Positions 27,978-42,557 of a stretch of DNA of 64,000 nt are shown here, in pieces. The notes beneath the pieces were generated by a model that saw only the letters and a list, made by a program, of their open reading frames with translations, was not told the DNA's origin and searched no databases. How positions within the stretch are numbered: position 1 is the stretch's first letter; the number at the start of each line of letters is the position of its first letter. The position numbers were made by a program, and so were the translations under genes. This DNA is from Microbulbifer sp. A4B17 (GTDB lineage Bacteria > Pseudomonadota > Gammaproteobacteria > Pseudomonadales > Cellvibrionaceae): the NCBI RefSeq assembly GCF_003076275.1, contig NZ_CP029064.1, positions 248,001-312,000 on the forward strand, read 5' to 3'.

Positions 27978-30154
27978 TGAACAATAAACAGTTCGCCTTT
28001 TATATGGCTCGATTCCAACTATTAATTCTTGGTTTGTTGTTATTTCCATTATCTTCCAGTGCTCAGCTAAATCAGCTGGATGATATCCAGTTTGCTGAGC
28101 TCCCAGGTAGCAGAGTCCAGCTGCGATTAACGTTCAGTGATACTCCCCCCGAGCCAACGGGTTACACGATAGAGCAGCCGGCCCGAATTGTGCTGGATTT
28201 TGCTGGCGTAGAGAGCAGGCTTCCGCAAAAGAAGTACTCTCTGGGTATAGGTGTTGCACGAAGTGCAGTTATTGTTTCTAGTGAAGATAGAACTCGCCTT
28301 ATCGTTAACCTGGACCAACTCCCGGTTTATTCCAGCGAGCGGCAAGGTAATCAGCTGTTGATAGAAATTGGCGCTGAGTCTTCTGAGAATGAAGTTGTGG
28401 CTGTTAGTCCAGCTCCCCACGACAGTGGGTTAAATCTTGGAGGCGATAAGCAGTTTCATGCGTCAGGGAAAGCAGCAGTCAATAACGTTGATTTTCGTCG
28501 AGGTGAGGAGGGCGAAGGTAAAGTTATTGTTAGCCTGACAGATCCTGCGGTGAATATTGATGTTGAGCGCACAAGCGGGAAAATCTACTTAACTTTCCTC
28601 GGAGTTGAACTTCCTGAGACTTTACGGCAGAGATTGGATGTAACAGATTTTGCCACCCCCGTAAGTTCAATTACTGTCGATTATGACGGGCGCAATACTG
28701 TTATTTCAGTTGATCCCACTGGCACTGATTATGACTATTTGGCCTATCAGGCTGATACAGAATATGTTTTGAGTGTTAAACCTCTCTCTGCTCAGGAAAT
28801 TCGGGAAAAAGAAAAAGAGTTTCAGTTCGATGGAAAGAAACTGTCATTAAATTTCCAGGATATCGAAGTTCGTTCAGTTTTACAGGTAATAGCAGACTTT
28901 ACCGACCTGAACTTAGTGGCGAGTGATACTGTTCAAGGTCGTATTACGTTACGATTGGACGGAGTTCCTTGGGATCAGGCGCTGGCACTTATCTTAAAGG
29001 CAAAAGGTCTAGATAAGCGTCAGGAGGGCAGTGTTATTATGGTCGCTCCAGCGGCTGAAATTGCCGAACGTGAACGTCAGGAGTTGGAAACCCGTAAACA
29101 ACTAGAAGAGCTTGCACCTCTCAGAACAGAGTACATCAGTGTGCGTTACGCTGATGCTGGAGAATTATTTGAACTTTTCTCTGGTAAGCAGAATAGCGGT
29201 TCCAGCCAAGGAGGTTTTGCCGGGGGTAACAACAGTGGATCTTCAAACAATCCAACTATGCTGTCTTCCCGTGGAAGTGCGATTGTTGATGAGCGAACCA
29301 ATACCATTATCCTTACAGATACTGAAGAGAAAATTGCCCAGTTTAGAGAACTAATAGAAGTCATTGATATCCCTATTCGCCAAGTTATGATTGAGGCGCG
29401 AATCGTTACTGCCACTAGTGACTTTCAGCGTGAGCTTGGTGTGCAGTGGGACTTTGTTGATGGCTCTGAAATCAATGACAATACTTTTGGAATTGGCTCT
29501 GGCTCCAACAACCTGGAAGACGGAACCAGTCTTAGCGACCTGAATACTGAGTTTGACCCAATGCTGGTAGATCTTGGAGTAAGTAACCCAGCGGGTAGTC
29601 TTGCTTATGCCATTTTGAAAGAAAACTTCTTCCTCGGTTTGGAGCTATCTGCTTTGGAAGATAGTGGGTTGGCTGAGGTTGTTTCTCAGCCCAAGGTGGT
29701 TACTGGGGATAAACAGGAAGCTAATATCCAGTCTGGTGTCGAAGTCCCATACCAAGAGACAACTTCATCTGGTGCAGCATCGATTACTTTCCGTGAAGCA
29801 GTATTACAGTTAAATGTGACCCCACAAATTACACCAGACAACAATATTATTATGTCTCTGAATATTGAGCAGAATAGTATTGGGGAGTACGTCAGTGTAG
29901 GTGAAGGTGAAGTTCCCTCCATCAATATCAACACATTGGCGACCAAGGTATTGGTTCGCAACGGTGAAACTATTGTCCTTGGTGGAATTTTTGAAGGCAC
30001 GGTTGTGGAAAGTGAAACAAAGGTGCCTTTACTGGGTGATATCCCCTATGTGGGCAACTTGTTTAAAAAGACTATACGCACGGACGATAAACGTGAGATC
30101 CTGATGTTTATCACGCCGCGTATTCTTGAAGATGAGGCTTTTTACTCTAAGTGA
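27977..30154 (+). CDS. pilQ: PilQ, type IV pilus secretin
   Basis: The outer-membrane pore for the pilus, 725 residues. Order: a signal peptide to about 30 (SSSAQ), two AMIN peptidoglycan-binding domains (about 35-130 and 165-270), an STN/N0 domain (about 280-365), a secretin N1 domain (about 385-480), and the secretin barrel to the end. The barrel has VEVPYQETTSSG, LNVTPQITPDN and the closing GDIPYVGNLFK...FITPRIL signature. A Ser/Gly/Asn-rich insert interrupts the N1 domain (about 410-428). Synteny with pilMNOP makes the assignment certain. The stop overlaps the aroK start. Confidence 0.97.
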   Translation: MNNKQFAFYMARFQLLILGLLLFPLSSSAQLNQLDDIQFAELPGSRVQLRLTFSDTPPEPTGYTIEQPARIVLDFAGVESRLPQKKYSLGIGVARSAVIVSSEDRTRLIVNLDQLPVYSSERQGNQLLIEIGAESSENEVVAVSPAPHDSGLNLGGDKQFHASGKAAVNNVDFRRGEEGEGKVIVSLTDPAVNIDVERTSGKIYLTFLGVELPETLRQRLDVTDFATPVSSITVDYDGRNTVISVDPTGTDYDYLAYQADTEYVLSVKPLSAQEIREKEKEFQFDGKKLSLNFQDIEVRSVLQVIADFTDLNLVASDTVQGRITLRLDGVPWDQALALILKAKGLDKRQEGSVIMVAPAAEIAERERQELETRKQLEELAPLRTEYISVRYADAGELFELFSGKQNSGSSQGGFAGGNNSGSSNNPTMLSSRGSAIVDERTNTIILTDTEEKIAQFRELIEVIDIPIRQVMIEARIVTATSDFQRELGVQWDFVDGSEINDNTFGIGSGSNNLEDGTSLSDLNTEFDPMLVDLGVSNPAGSLAYAILKENFFLGLELSALEDSGLAEVVSQPKVVTGDKQEANIQSGVEVPYQETTSSGAASITFREAVLQLNVTPQITPDNNIIMSLNIEQNSIGEYVSVGEGEVPSININTLATKVLVRNGETIVLGGIFEGTVVESETKVPLLGDIPYVGNLFKKTIRTDDKREILMFITPRILEDEAFYSK

Positions 30155-30675
30155 TCACCCGCTCTATTTTCCTGGTCGGCCCCATGGGGGCCGGCAAGTC
30201 TACTATCGGCAGGTTGTTGGCAGCTCAATTGCAGCTGCCTTTTGCCGATACCGACAAAGTGCTGGAAGAGCGCACTGGTGCGGATATTCCCTGGATTTTT
30301 GATGTGGAAGGCGAAGCCGGATTTCGCCGCCGAGAGAGTGAAATATTGGAAGAGCTCTGCCAGGGTGAGTGCCAGGTTATCGGTACTGGTGGCGGAATAG
30401 TTTTGCTCGAGGAGAATCGACGCCAGCTACAAAAATATGGCCATGTAGTTTATTTGCAGGCCAATATCGATCAGCTTCTGGAGCGCACTTCAAAGAATAC
30501 CAATCGCCCGTTGCTTCGTGTACCCAACCCCCGTCAGCGTATTGCGGAAATTTTGCAGGAACGCGAGCCTCTGTATCGTGAGGTTGCAGATATTATTTGC
30601 GACACCAATGACCTCTCCCCCAAACAAGCATCCTTCCTGGTCGCAGAACACTTAGGCAGCCTGCTGTCCGATTAG
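30151..30675 (+). CDS. aroK: Shikimate kinase I
   Basis: AroK phosphorylates shikimate with ATP in the path to chorismate. The 174-residue P-loop kinase has GPMGAGKST (9-17), the shikimate-binding FADTD and FRRRE segments, GTGGGIV, and the lid Arg in RTSKNTNRPLL. The start is GTG, overlapping the pilQ stop by four bases (GTGA), so pilus and aromatic genes are translationally coupled. The pilQ-aroK-aroB linkage is ancient and shared by many gammaproteobacteria. Confidence 0.97.
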   Translation: MITRSIFLVGPMGAGKSTIGRLLAAQLQLPFADTDKVLEERTGADIPWIFDVEGEAGFRRRESEILEELCQGECQVIGTGGGIVLLEENRRQLQKYGHVVYLQANIDQLLERTSKNTNRPLLRVPNPRQRIAEILQEREPLYREVADIICDTNDLSPKQASFLVAEHLGSLLSD

Positions 30676-30742
30676 TCCCAAGCGTCTGTGCTAAAGTGCG
30701 TCTCACTTCTGTTGAGATAAGCACTAGGGGATAGAGAGCAGT

Positions 30743-31828
30743 ATGCAAAGCCTAAACGTAGAACTCGGCGAGCGTAGTTATCCGATAATTATTGGTTCAG
30801 GTTTGCTCGGTGACCCGCAATATATTCTCCCTTACATCAAAGGCCGGCAAGTTTGCATTGTAACCAATGAAACTATTGCTCCTCTCTATTTGGCAACATT
30901 ATTGGAAGGGCTAAAAGGGCTCGATAAAGTGGATGTTGTCGAGCTTCCCGATGGTGAAGCTTTCAAATCACTCGACACAGTGAATCGAATTTTTGATGTG
31001 CTGCTGGAAAAGCGTCACAACCGCACTACGACACTAATCGCGTTGGGCGGTGGTGTCGTTGGAGATATGTGCGGTTTTGCCGCAGCCTCTTACCAGCGTG
31101 GGGTTAACTTTATTCAGGTACCGACTACCCTGCTGTCTTTGGTTGACTCCTCTGTTGGGGGAAAGACCGGCGTTAACCACCCTCTTGGTAAAAATATGAT
31201 TGGCGCCTTCCACCAGCCCCGGCTTGTCCTTGCGGATACCGATACCCTTGCCACATTGCCCGCACGTGAATTTTCCGCAGGCCTCGCTGAGGTCATTAAA
31301 TACGGATTGATCTGTGACAGTTTATTCTTCGAATGGATCGAGGAGAATTTACAAAAGTTATTGGCGCGGGAGCCCGATGCACTGGCTTACGCCATTCAGC
31401 GCTGCTGTGCCGACAAGGCGGATGTTGTTGCCAGTGATGAGCGCGAGAGTGGTCGTAGGGCGATACTGAATCTTGGCCATACCTTCGGCCACGCTATTGA
31501 GGCAGTGCAGGGGTATGGCAGTTGGTTACATGGTGAGGCCGTTGCCGCCGGCATGGTTATGGCGCTGGAGTTATCCAGATTGCGCGGGGATATCGATGCG
31601 GAGCTGGTGGAACGGTTACGAGAGATGCTAGAGGCGGCTGATTTGCCGCAGCAGGCACCAAAAGATATGACAACAGATGAATTCCTCCAAGTAATGCAGG
31701 TGGATAAGAAGGTGCTGGATGGAAAATTGCGTTTGGTACTCCTAAAGGCGCTGGGAGAAGCAATTATTGTCGATGATACCCCCAGAAAAATGATTATAAA
31801 TGCACTGAAAAACTGTGGTGCTGAGTGA
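30743..31828 (+). CDS. aroB: 3-dehydroquinate synthase
   Basis: AroB converts DAHP to 3-dehydroquinate using NAD and a metal ion. The 361-residue protein shows [11 protein letters not shown], the NAD-binding [46 protein letters not shown], and the metal-binding [12 protein letters not shown] and [15 protein letters not shown] lies upstream of the ATG, 67 bases after aroK. In Pseudomonas a SPOR-domain gene follows aroB. Here there is only the long non-coding spacer to gltB. Confidence 0.97.
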   Translation: MQSLNVELGERSYPIIIGSGLLGDPQYILPYIKGRQVCIVTNETIAPLYLATLLEGLKGLDKVDVVELPDGEAFKSLDTVNRIFDVLLEKRHNRTTTLIALGGGVVGDMCGFAAASYQRGVNFIQVPTTLLSLVDSSVGGKTGVNHPLGKNMIGAFHQPRLVLADTDTLATLPAREFSAGLAEVIKYGLICDSLFFEWIEENLQKLLAREPDALAYAIQRCCADKADVVASDERESGRRAILNLGHTFGHAIEAVQGYGSWLHGEAVAAGMVMALELSRLRGDIDAELVERLREMLEAADLPQQAPKDMTTDEFLQVMQVDKKVLDGKLRLVLLKALGEAIIVDDTPRKMIINALKNCGAE

Positions 31829-32169
31829 TAACCCTGCTCTTATTGTCTTAAAAATAGGATTGGGTACCAGAAAGATCATTTACTAGAAGATAAGTTTGGT
31901 TTTATTTAATTTGACAGACTAATACACTGCTAAAAGTTGAAAATGTAGTGTTGGGCAAGTAATATTGCGCCCCCCCGAAAGGAAAGGCGGGGCAAAAAAC
32001 CGCCAATAACAACAAAAAAAGCCCCACAAGAGGGCTTTTTTTATCTCGGGATATTTTTCCAAGGGACCGCAGGAGAGCGTAGCGCGAAGCTTAAAGTGAC
32101 ATTCGCCCATAACAGGCACTTCTTTTTTAAGCGCCAGTGGTCCCCCAATCGATAGCGACGAGGAATTCT
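31829..32169 (+). other. Long aroB-gltB spacer with structured leader
   Basis: 341 bases without a gene. It has a lone TTGACA (31911-31916) without a good -10 at the right distance, then a C/G-rich tract with several mutually exclusive pairings: GCCCC 31969-31973 or GCCCC 32021-32025 with GGGGC 31989-31993, and GGCGG 31986-31990 with CCGCC 32000-32004. A terminator follows. The last 130 bases can fold into nested stems, GGGACC (32063) with GGTCCC (32139) and GCTTAAA (32089) with TTTAAGC (32126). No leader peptide is evident. Confidence 0.5.
32014..32042 (+). terminator. Intrinsic terminator upstream of gltB
   Basis: An A tract, GCCC, a loop, GGGC and a seven-T tract form a standard terminator, strengthened by A-T pairing of the flanks. 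It is 186 bases beyond the aroB stop. It may end the pil-aro operon, or act as an attenuator if transcription of gltB starts upstream of it. Confidence 0.8.
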
Positions 32170-38057
<5,888 letters not shown>

Positions 38058-38070
38058 TCGTTTCCGATTT

Positions 38071-38096
38071 GCAGTGGGGGCACTGTCCCTCACTGC
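38071..38096 (+). terminator. Hairpin after gltD, possible terminator
   Basis: GCAGTG and CACTGC enclose GGGG/TCCC pairing, giving a strong GC-rich stem 13 bases after gltD. The following bases (CCAATTATCC) are not a T tract, so termination may be incomplete. Confidence 0.45.
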
Positions 38097-38181
38097 CCAA
38101 TTATCCCGTGCACATTTGTGCCAGTCCCAATAGGCACCTCGCAATATCTTTGCCACCCTGTGTATAGCGGCCAAGCCCCTG

Positions 38182-38187
38182 TACAAT
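38182..38187 (+). promoter_or_regulatory. Possible -10 element for hemE
   Basis: TACAAT lies 30 bases before the hemE ATG, preceded by TG without the usual one-base gap. No well-spaced -35 is visible. Confidence 0.3.
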
Positions 38188-38217
38188 GCCCGTTTTTTTA
38201 GCCCGCTCGGTGTGCCT

Positions 38218-39297
38218 ATGTCTGATACCAAACCGTCCGAATTGAAAAACGACCGCTTTCTTCGCGCCCTGCTGCGCCAGCCAGTGGATCGAACGCCTGT
38301 GTGGATGATGCGACAGGCGGGGCGCTACCTGCCAGAATATCGAGCCAGCCGCGCCGAAGCCGGCAGCTTTATGGATCTGTGCCGCAATACCGAGCTGGCC
38401 TGTGAGGTAACGCTGCAACCCTTGGAGCGCTACCCGCTGGATGCCGCCATTCTGTTTTCCGACATCCTGACTATTCCCGATGCCATGGGCCTGGGCCTCT
38501 ACTTCTCTGAGGGAGAGGGCCCCAAGTTCCACAAGCCCCTGCGCACAGCGGCCGATATCGAAGCCCTGGAAGTGGTGAACAGCGAAAAGGATTTGGACTA
38601 TGTGATGAATGCCGTGTCCACCATCCGCCGCGAGTTGAATGGTCGCGTGCCGCTTATCGGCTTCTCCGGCAGCCCATGGACGTTGGCGACTTATATGGTT
38701 GAAGGCGGCTCCAGCAAGGATTTTGCCCGCTGTAAGGAAATGCTCTACAACCGCCCTGAGCTGATGCACCAGTTACTCACGGTGCTGGCCGACTCTGTTA
38801 CCGATTACCTGAACGCCCAGATTCGCGCTGGTGCCCAGGCCGTACAGATCTTTGATACCTGGGGCGGGGCACTCAGCCACAGTGCTTACCGTGAATTCTC
38901 CCTGAAATATATGCAGAGAATTCTCCAGGGGCTGATTAAAGAAGTCGACGGTCGTCGAGTGCCGGCCATCCTGTTCACTAAGGGAGGCGGTCAGTGGTTG
39001 GAAGCAATGGCTGATACTGGCGCTGACGCCCTGGGCTTGGATTGGACGACAGACATTGGCAGCGCCCGCGCCCGAGTGGGAGACAAGGTGGCCCTGCAAG
39101 GCAACTTGGATCCAGCTGTTCTCTACGCGAGTCCCGAACGAATTCGCACAGAAGTGGCGGCTGTTTTGAAGTCTTTTGGTCAGGGTAGTGGCCACGTTTT
39201 CAATTTAGGTCACGGAATTACCCCGAAGGTAGACCCCAAACATGCCGGAGCCATGATTGAAGCTGTGGTAGAACTGTCAGCCCAATATCACGCCTAA
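38218..39297 (+). CDS. hemE: Uroporphyrinogen decarboxylase
   Basis: HemE removes four acetate carboxyls from uroporphyrinogen III to give coproporphyrinogen III, the committed step toward haem. The 359-residue protein shows the substrate-binding motif [16 protein letters not shown] (about 26-41), [17 protein letters not shown] (about 78-94) with the conserved aspartate, [17 protein letters not shown], and [13 protein letters not shown] near the C-terminus. A GTG two codons upstream is possible, but the ATG at 38218 fits the family. It is distant from hemCDXY in this window. Confidence 0.97.
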   Translation: MSDTKPSELKNDRFLRALLRQPVDRTPVWMMRQAGRYLPEYRASRAEAGSFMDLCRNTELACEVTLQPLERYPLDAAILFSDILTIPDAMGLGLYFSEGEGPKFHKPLRTAADIEALEVVNSEKDLDYVMNAVSTIRRELNGRVPLIGFSGSPWTLATYMVEGGSSKDFARCKEMLYNRPELMHQLLTVLADSVTDYLNAQIRAGAQAVQIFDTWGGALSHSAYREFSLKYMQRILQGLIKEVDGRRVPAILFTKGGGQWLEAMADTGADALGLDWTTDIGSARARVGDKVALQGNLDPAVLYASPERIRTEVAAVLKSFGQGSGHVFNLGHGITPKVDPKHAGAMIEAVVELSAQYHA

Positions 39298-39380
39298 ACT
39301 GGCCACTGATCTCTGAGTCTGTGAATACAGTCTCACTTTGGGCGGGTGAACCTTAATATCTCTCCATGATATAAAGGTGA

Positions 39381-39430
39381 GCTTGCCCAGAGGACCGAGG
39401 ATCTTACGCCACGGGGTCTTTCAGGGCAGC
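39381..39430 (+). repeat. Stem-loop upstream of the HD-GYP gene
   Basis: GCTTGCCC (39381-39388) pairs with GGGCAGC (39424-39430) with one bulge, and AGGACC (39391-39396) with GGTCTT (39415-39420, one G-U), leaving an 18-base loop. No T run follows at once. It could end hemE transcripts, or form a leader that controls the weakly initiated gene at 39450. Confidence 0.5.
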
Positions 39431-39449
39431 GTTTTAGCGTTAACTACAG

Positions 39450-40820
39450 TTGTCGGCACCTTCCCCAGTGGCAATCGAACAAGCAAAAATTTCTGTCGGT
39501 GATTTACAGCGCGGCATGTTCGTCTCCAAGCTTGACCGGCCTTGGACACGAACCCCATTTGCGCTGCAGGGTTTTTATATCCGCGATTTGGAAGAAATCC
39601 GCCAGCTACAGAAATACTGCCGGTTTGTTTATGTCGATGTCCACAAAACTGTCGGTAGTGCCGGTGTTACCCTGCGCCGATTGCTCGGAGGCAGCGACAC
39701 TTCCGCAAGGGGTCGTTCTTCTGGCCGCACAGCGGTCACTATCCCTTGTAAGCCTGTCACTGTTTCCCATAAAAAATACCCCCCTCCGCAGCCGGCGCAG
39801 CGAGAAGCCAGTAATGCGCGTAAGCTTCACGGCCAGATCCTCTATGGTATGAGTGAAGTGATGGGGTTTGTCGCTAACAACAGGCCCATACCGGTACAGC
39901 AGGTCAACCAAGTCGTTGAGGATTTAGTAGAAAGTGTGCTGCGCAGTCCCGATGCGTTTGCCTGGCTGGCTCGTGTACGAGATAAGGATGAGCACACCTA
40001 CAGTCACTCGGTACGTGCCAGTATTTGGGCGGTGCTATTCGGCCGCCATATCGGTCTTTCACGCAGTGATTTACTAAAGCTCGGGGTGGCTACTCTGCTG
40101 AAGGATGTAGGCAAGCTGGCTATCGACGGGGAAGTGCTGCAGATGAAGCAGCGCGATCCGCGCAGTGAATTGGAGTATCGAAAGTTTGTGCAGCACAGCG
40201 TCAAGATGCTGTCGGCAGACCCACAAATAGATCCGAAGGTTATCGAAGTCATTAGTGCCCACTGCGAGCGCCACGATGGTAGTGGCTACCCTGAGGGCTT
40301 GCGCGGTGACAGGATTTCAGTGTTGGCGCGCATGTGCGGAATAGTGACTTTCTATGATGAAGCCACTAACCCAAGAGGTTCCAGTGAGCCGGTAGCGCCA
40401 TCCCGGGCAGTTGCCAAGTTGTATGACCTGCGGGGTATCGCCTACCAGGAACAGTTGGTAGTGGAGTTCATTCAGGCTATTGGTCTCTATCCCACGGGTA
40501 CTCAGGTAGAGTTGTCCACCGGAGAAGTCGGCGTGGTCGTGGAACAGACCTACGACCGGCGCTTGCGACCAAAGGTAATGATCGTTCTCGATGGGCAAAA
40601 ACAAACGCTCAGCAAGCCTCGCCTGTGTGACTTAGCTGAAGTTGAGGATCGAGAGCAGAAGCTTATCGAGCGTGGCAAGATGAGTGTCGAGGAAAAGATC
40701 AGTATCCTCAGGGATATAGAACCCGGAGCTTACCCCCAGGTGGATGCGGCGAATATTCGCGACAATTATTTATTCCGCGGTGGCCGATTGGGGCAGCTGC
40801 TGACGCGCCTGACAAAGTAA
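39450..40820 (+). CDS. DUF3391/HD-GYP protein with altered catalytic site
   Basis: A 456-residue protein with an N-terminal DUF3391 domain (about 12-140: GDLQRGMFVSKLDRPW...CRFVYVDV). It is followed by an HD-GYP domain (about 150-330), the fold of cyclic-di-GMP phosphodiesterases. H186, H249, H271, D303 and the G279-Y-P triplet are kept. The signature HD is K218-D219, and the second histidine of the usual HHE is C272. Loss of these metal ligands suggests an inactive or sensor-type domain, though this is inference. The start is uncertain: TTG at 39450, or GTG at 39468, neither with a good ribosome site. A C-terminal segment after 330 is of unknown role. Confidence 0.85.
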   Translation: MSAPSPVAIEQAKISVGDLQRGMFVSKLDRPWTRTPFALQGFYIRDLEEIRQLQKYCRFVYVDVHKTVGSAGVTLRRLLGGSDTSARGRSSGRTAVTIPCKPVTVSHKKYPPPQPAQREASNARKLHGQILYGMSEVMGFVANNRPIPVQQVNQVVEDLVESVLRSPDAFAWLARVRDKDEHTYSHSVRASIWAVLFGRHIGLSRSDLLKLGVATLLKDVGKLAIDGEVLQMKQRDPRSELEYRKFVQHSVKMLSADPQIDPKVIEVISAHCERHDGSGYPEGLRGDRISVLARMCGIVTFYDEATNPRGSSEPVAPSRAVAKLYDLRGIAYQEQLVVEFIQAIGLYPTGTQVELSTGEVGVVVEQTYDRRLRPKVMIVLDGQKQTLSKPRLCDLAEVEDREQKLIERGKMSVEEKISILRDIEPGAYPQVDAANIRDNYLFRGGRLGQLLTRLTK

Positions 40821-40838
40821 ACGCTCTCTTTTTCAGAG

Positions 40839-40858
40839 GCGGCAGTGAAAACTGCCGC
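40839..40858. terminator. Hairpin between the convergent HD-GYP and psd genes
   Basis: GCGGCAGT and ACTGCCGC form a perfect 8-bp stem closed by a GAAA tetraloop. It sits between two converging genes. A T-rich stretch precedes it on the plus strand, but none follows directly, so it is a likely but not standard two-way terminator. Confidence 0.55.
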
Positions 40859-40873
40859 TGTCCCTTACTAATA

Positions 40874-41737
40874 TCAGTCCTTGCCGGATAATAAATTACC
40901 GAAATGCTCACCCATGCGCACGGGCGACTCGGCTTCAAGCTGGTCGAGCCAGCTCACCTGGTCTGCGCCAAATAGCATAATGACGGTAGAGCCCAGCTTA
41001 AAGCGTCCCATCTCCTCACCTTTCTCCAAGTGGATGGGTGCCTTATCCATATAATCCGTGCTGATAACCTTGCGCTGGATAGGAGCGACTTGTCCGGCCC
41101 AAACGGTTTCGATACCGGCAACAATCATCGCACCCACCAGGATCATTGCCATAGGGCCCGCTTCCGTATCGAATACGCAGACCAGACGCTCATTGCGCGC
41201 GAACAGGCGCGGCACATTTTCTGCCGTTACTGTATTTACAGAGAAAAGCTGCCCGGGCACATAGGTCATGCTGCGCAGGGTGCCGGCCATGGGCATATGC
41301 ACACGGTGATAGTCCTTCGGTGACAGATACACAGTGGCAAAATGTCCGTCATTAAATTGTGCTGCTACCTTGGGATCACCGCCCACCAGTTCCACCAAGC
41401 TGTAGTCGTGACCTTTAGCCTGGAAAATACGGCCGTTATGGATCTGGCCCAGCTGGCTGATGGCGCCGTCGGCAGGGCTGGCGAGGGTGTGTTGCCCTTC
41501 GATAATGGGGCGGGCTCCGTCTACCAGCTCGCGGGTGAAGAATTCATTGAAGGTGCGGTAGGCAGTGCAGTCGCTCTCTTTGGCCTCCTGCATATCCACG
41601 CCGTACTTCTCAACAAACCAGCGGGTGAAAGGATCTTTGATCCACTTGAGTTCTGTATTCGCCAACCAGCCGGCAGCGCGGGAGAGCGCGTGTTGCGGCG
41701 TTAGGTATTGCAGGGCGGCAAAAAGTTTAGGGTTCAT
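40874..41737 (-). CDS. psd: Phosphatidylserine decarboxylase proenzyme
   Basis: Psd makes phosphatidylethanolamine at the inner membrane. The 287-residue proenzyme cleaves itself at L248-G249-S250-T to create the pyruvoyl group on the new alpha chain. Also seen are D90 in ASPADGAI and H147 in DYHRVHMP, which with S250 form the self-cleavage triad. The frame is open for 32 more codons upstream, but the ATG at 41737 gives the usual MNPKLFAALQYLTPQH start. It lies just after rhdA on the same strand, the Pseudomonas order. Confidence 0.97.
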   Translation of the reverse strand: MNPKLFAALQYLTPQHALSRAAGWLANTELKWIKDPFTRWFVEKYGVDMQEAKESDCTAYRTFNEFFTRELVDGARPIIEGQHTLASPADGAISQLGQIHNGRIFQAKGHDYSLVELVGGDPKVAAQFNDGHFATVYLSPKDYHRVHMPMAGTLRSMTYVPGQLFSVNTVTAENVPRLFARNERLVCVFDTEAGPMAMILVGAMIVAGIETVWAGQVAPIQRKVISTDYMDKAPIHLEKGEEMGRFKLGSTVIMLFGADQVSWLDQLEAESPVRMGEHFGNLLSGKD

Positions 41738-41762
41738 AAATCTACGTCTTTTCTCAATGTAT

Positions 41763-42557
41763 CTACTGCTGTACCGGAGTATTGGGCAAATTGCCCCACT
41801 CACTCCAGGAGCCTGGATAAGCGCGAATATCAAATCCCAGGGACTTGCCCACTAACCAGGTAAAAGCGGAGCGGTGATGGCTTTGGCAGTGGGTGACAAT
41901 CTTGTGTGAGCTATCAATTCCCTGTGCAGCGAGGAATTCGCGGGCATCCGATCTAATGCGCAGATCTTTTTGCGGATCCATCAATTGAGTCCACTCGCAA
42001 TTGATTGCTCCCGGGATATGACCGCCCTTCATGGCCAGGACCCGCTCACCGCGATATTCCTGGGGTGAACGAGCATCCCAAACAAGGAATTCATCATTGC
42101 CCAGTTGATCCTGGATTTGTTGGGCGTCCATCGCAGCTGTGCTGTTGACGGTGATTTGAATATCACTCGGCTCGATATCCGGTGCCTCGGTAGTGAGAGG
42201 AAGGCCGGCGCCTCGCCAGGCCAACATGCCACCATTCAAGTAGCTGTAATTGCGGTGGCCTATCATTTCCAAGGTCCACAAAAAGCGCCCAGCCCAACCG
42301 CCGCCTTCGTCGTCACAGGCGACCACATGTTGTTCCGGCTTCAAGCCAATAGCTTGAAAAATCTGGGTCAGCTGTTCGATACCGGGAAGTTTGCCCGGTG
42401 CGGGCGCGGTGCCAGCCATCAGCGCCTGGAACGGCAGATGAATAGCCCCTGGAATATGGCCGTTGAGGTAATTGTGGGGTGAGCTGAGGTCTACAATCAG
42501 CAGTTCTTCGCGCTCAAGCTGAGTCGCGAGTTCTTCCGCTTCGATGATCAGTTTCAA
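41763..42557 (-). CDS. rhdA: Thiosulfate sulfurtransferase (rhodanese), tandem-domain
   Basis: Two rhodanese domains in 264 residues. The N-terminal one is structural, and its loop reads CDDEGGGWAGR from C81. The C-terminal one carries the catalytic C224 in the loop CQSHHRS, close to the CQTHHRS loop of Azotobacter RhdA. It would move sulfane sulfur from thiosulfate or a related donor to an acceptor. Its cellular role in Azotobacter touches redox and Fe-S homeostasis. It overlaps rsgA upstream by four bases and precedes psd by 25. Confidence 0.92.
   Translation of the reverse strand: MKLIIEAEELATQLEREELLIVDLSSPHNYLNGHIPGAIHLPFQALMAGTAPAPGKLPGIEQLTQIFQAIGLKPEQHVVACDDEGGGWAGRFLWTLEMIGHRNYSYLNGGMLAWRGAGLPLTTEAPDIEPSDIQITVNSTAAMDAQQIQDQLGNDEFLVWDARSPQEYRGERVLAMKGGHIPGAINCEWTQLMDPQKDLRIRSDAREFLAAQGIDSSHKIVTHCQSHHRSAFTWLVGKSLGFDIRAYPGSWSEWGNLPNTPVQQ

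Noticed and set aside
31911-31916. Perfect TTGACA as the gltB promoter
   Set aside because: No acceptable -10 occurs 16-18 bases downstream; the nearest, TAAAAG, is at 14. Kept only as part of the spacer description.
31952-31970. Sigma-54-like sequence in the gltB leader (GGGCAA and TTGC)
   Set aside because: The GG and GC dinucleotides are 11 bases apart instead of 10, and two -24 positions differ.
39298-39449. GEMM-type cyclic-di-GMP riboswitch before the HD-GYP gene
   Set aside because: The stem-loop is real, but the conserved GEMM core and tetraloop receptor sequences are absent.
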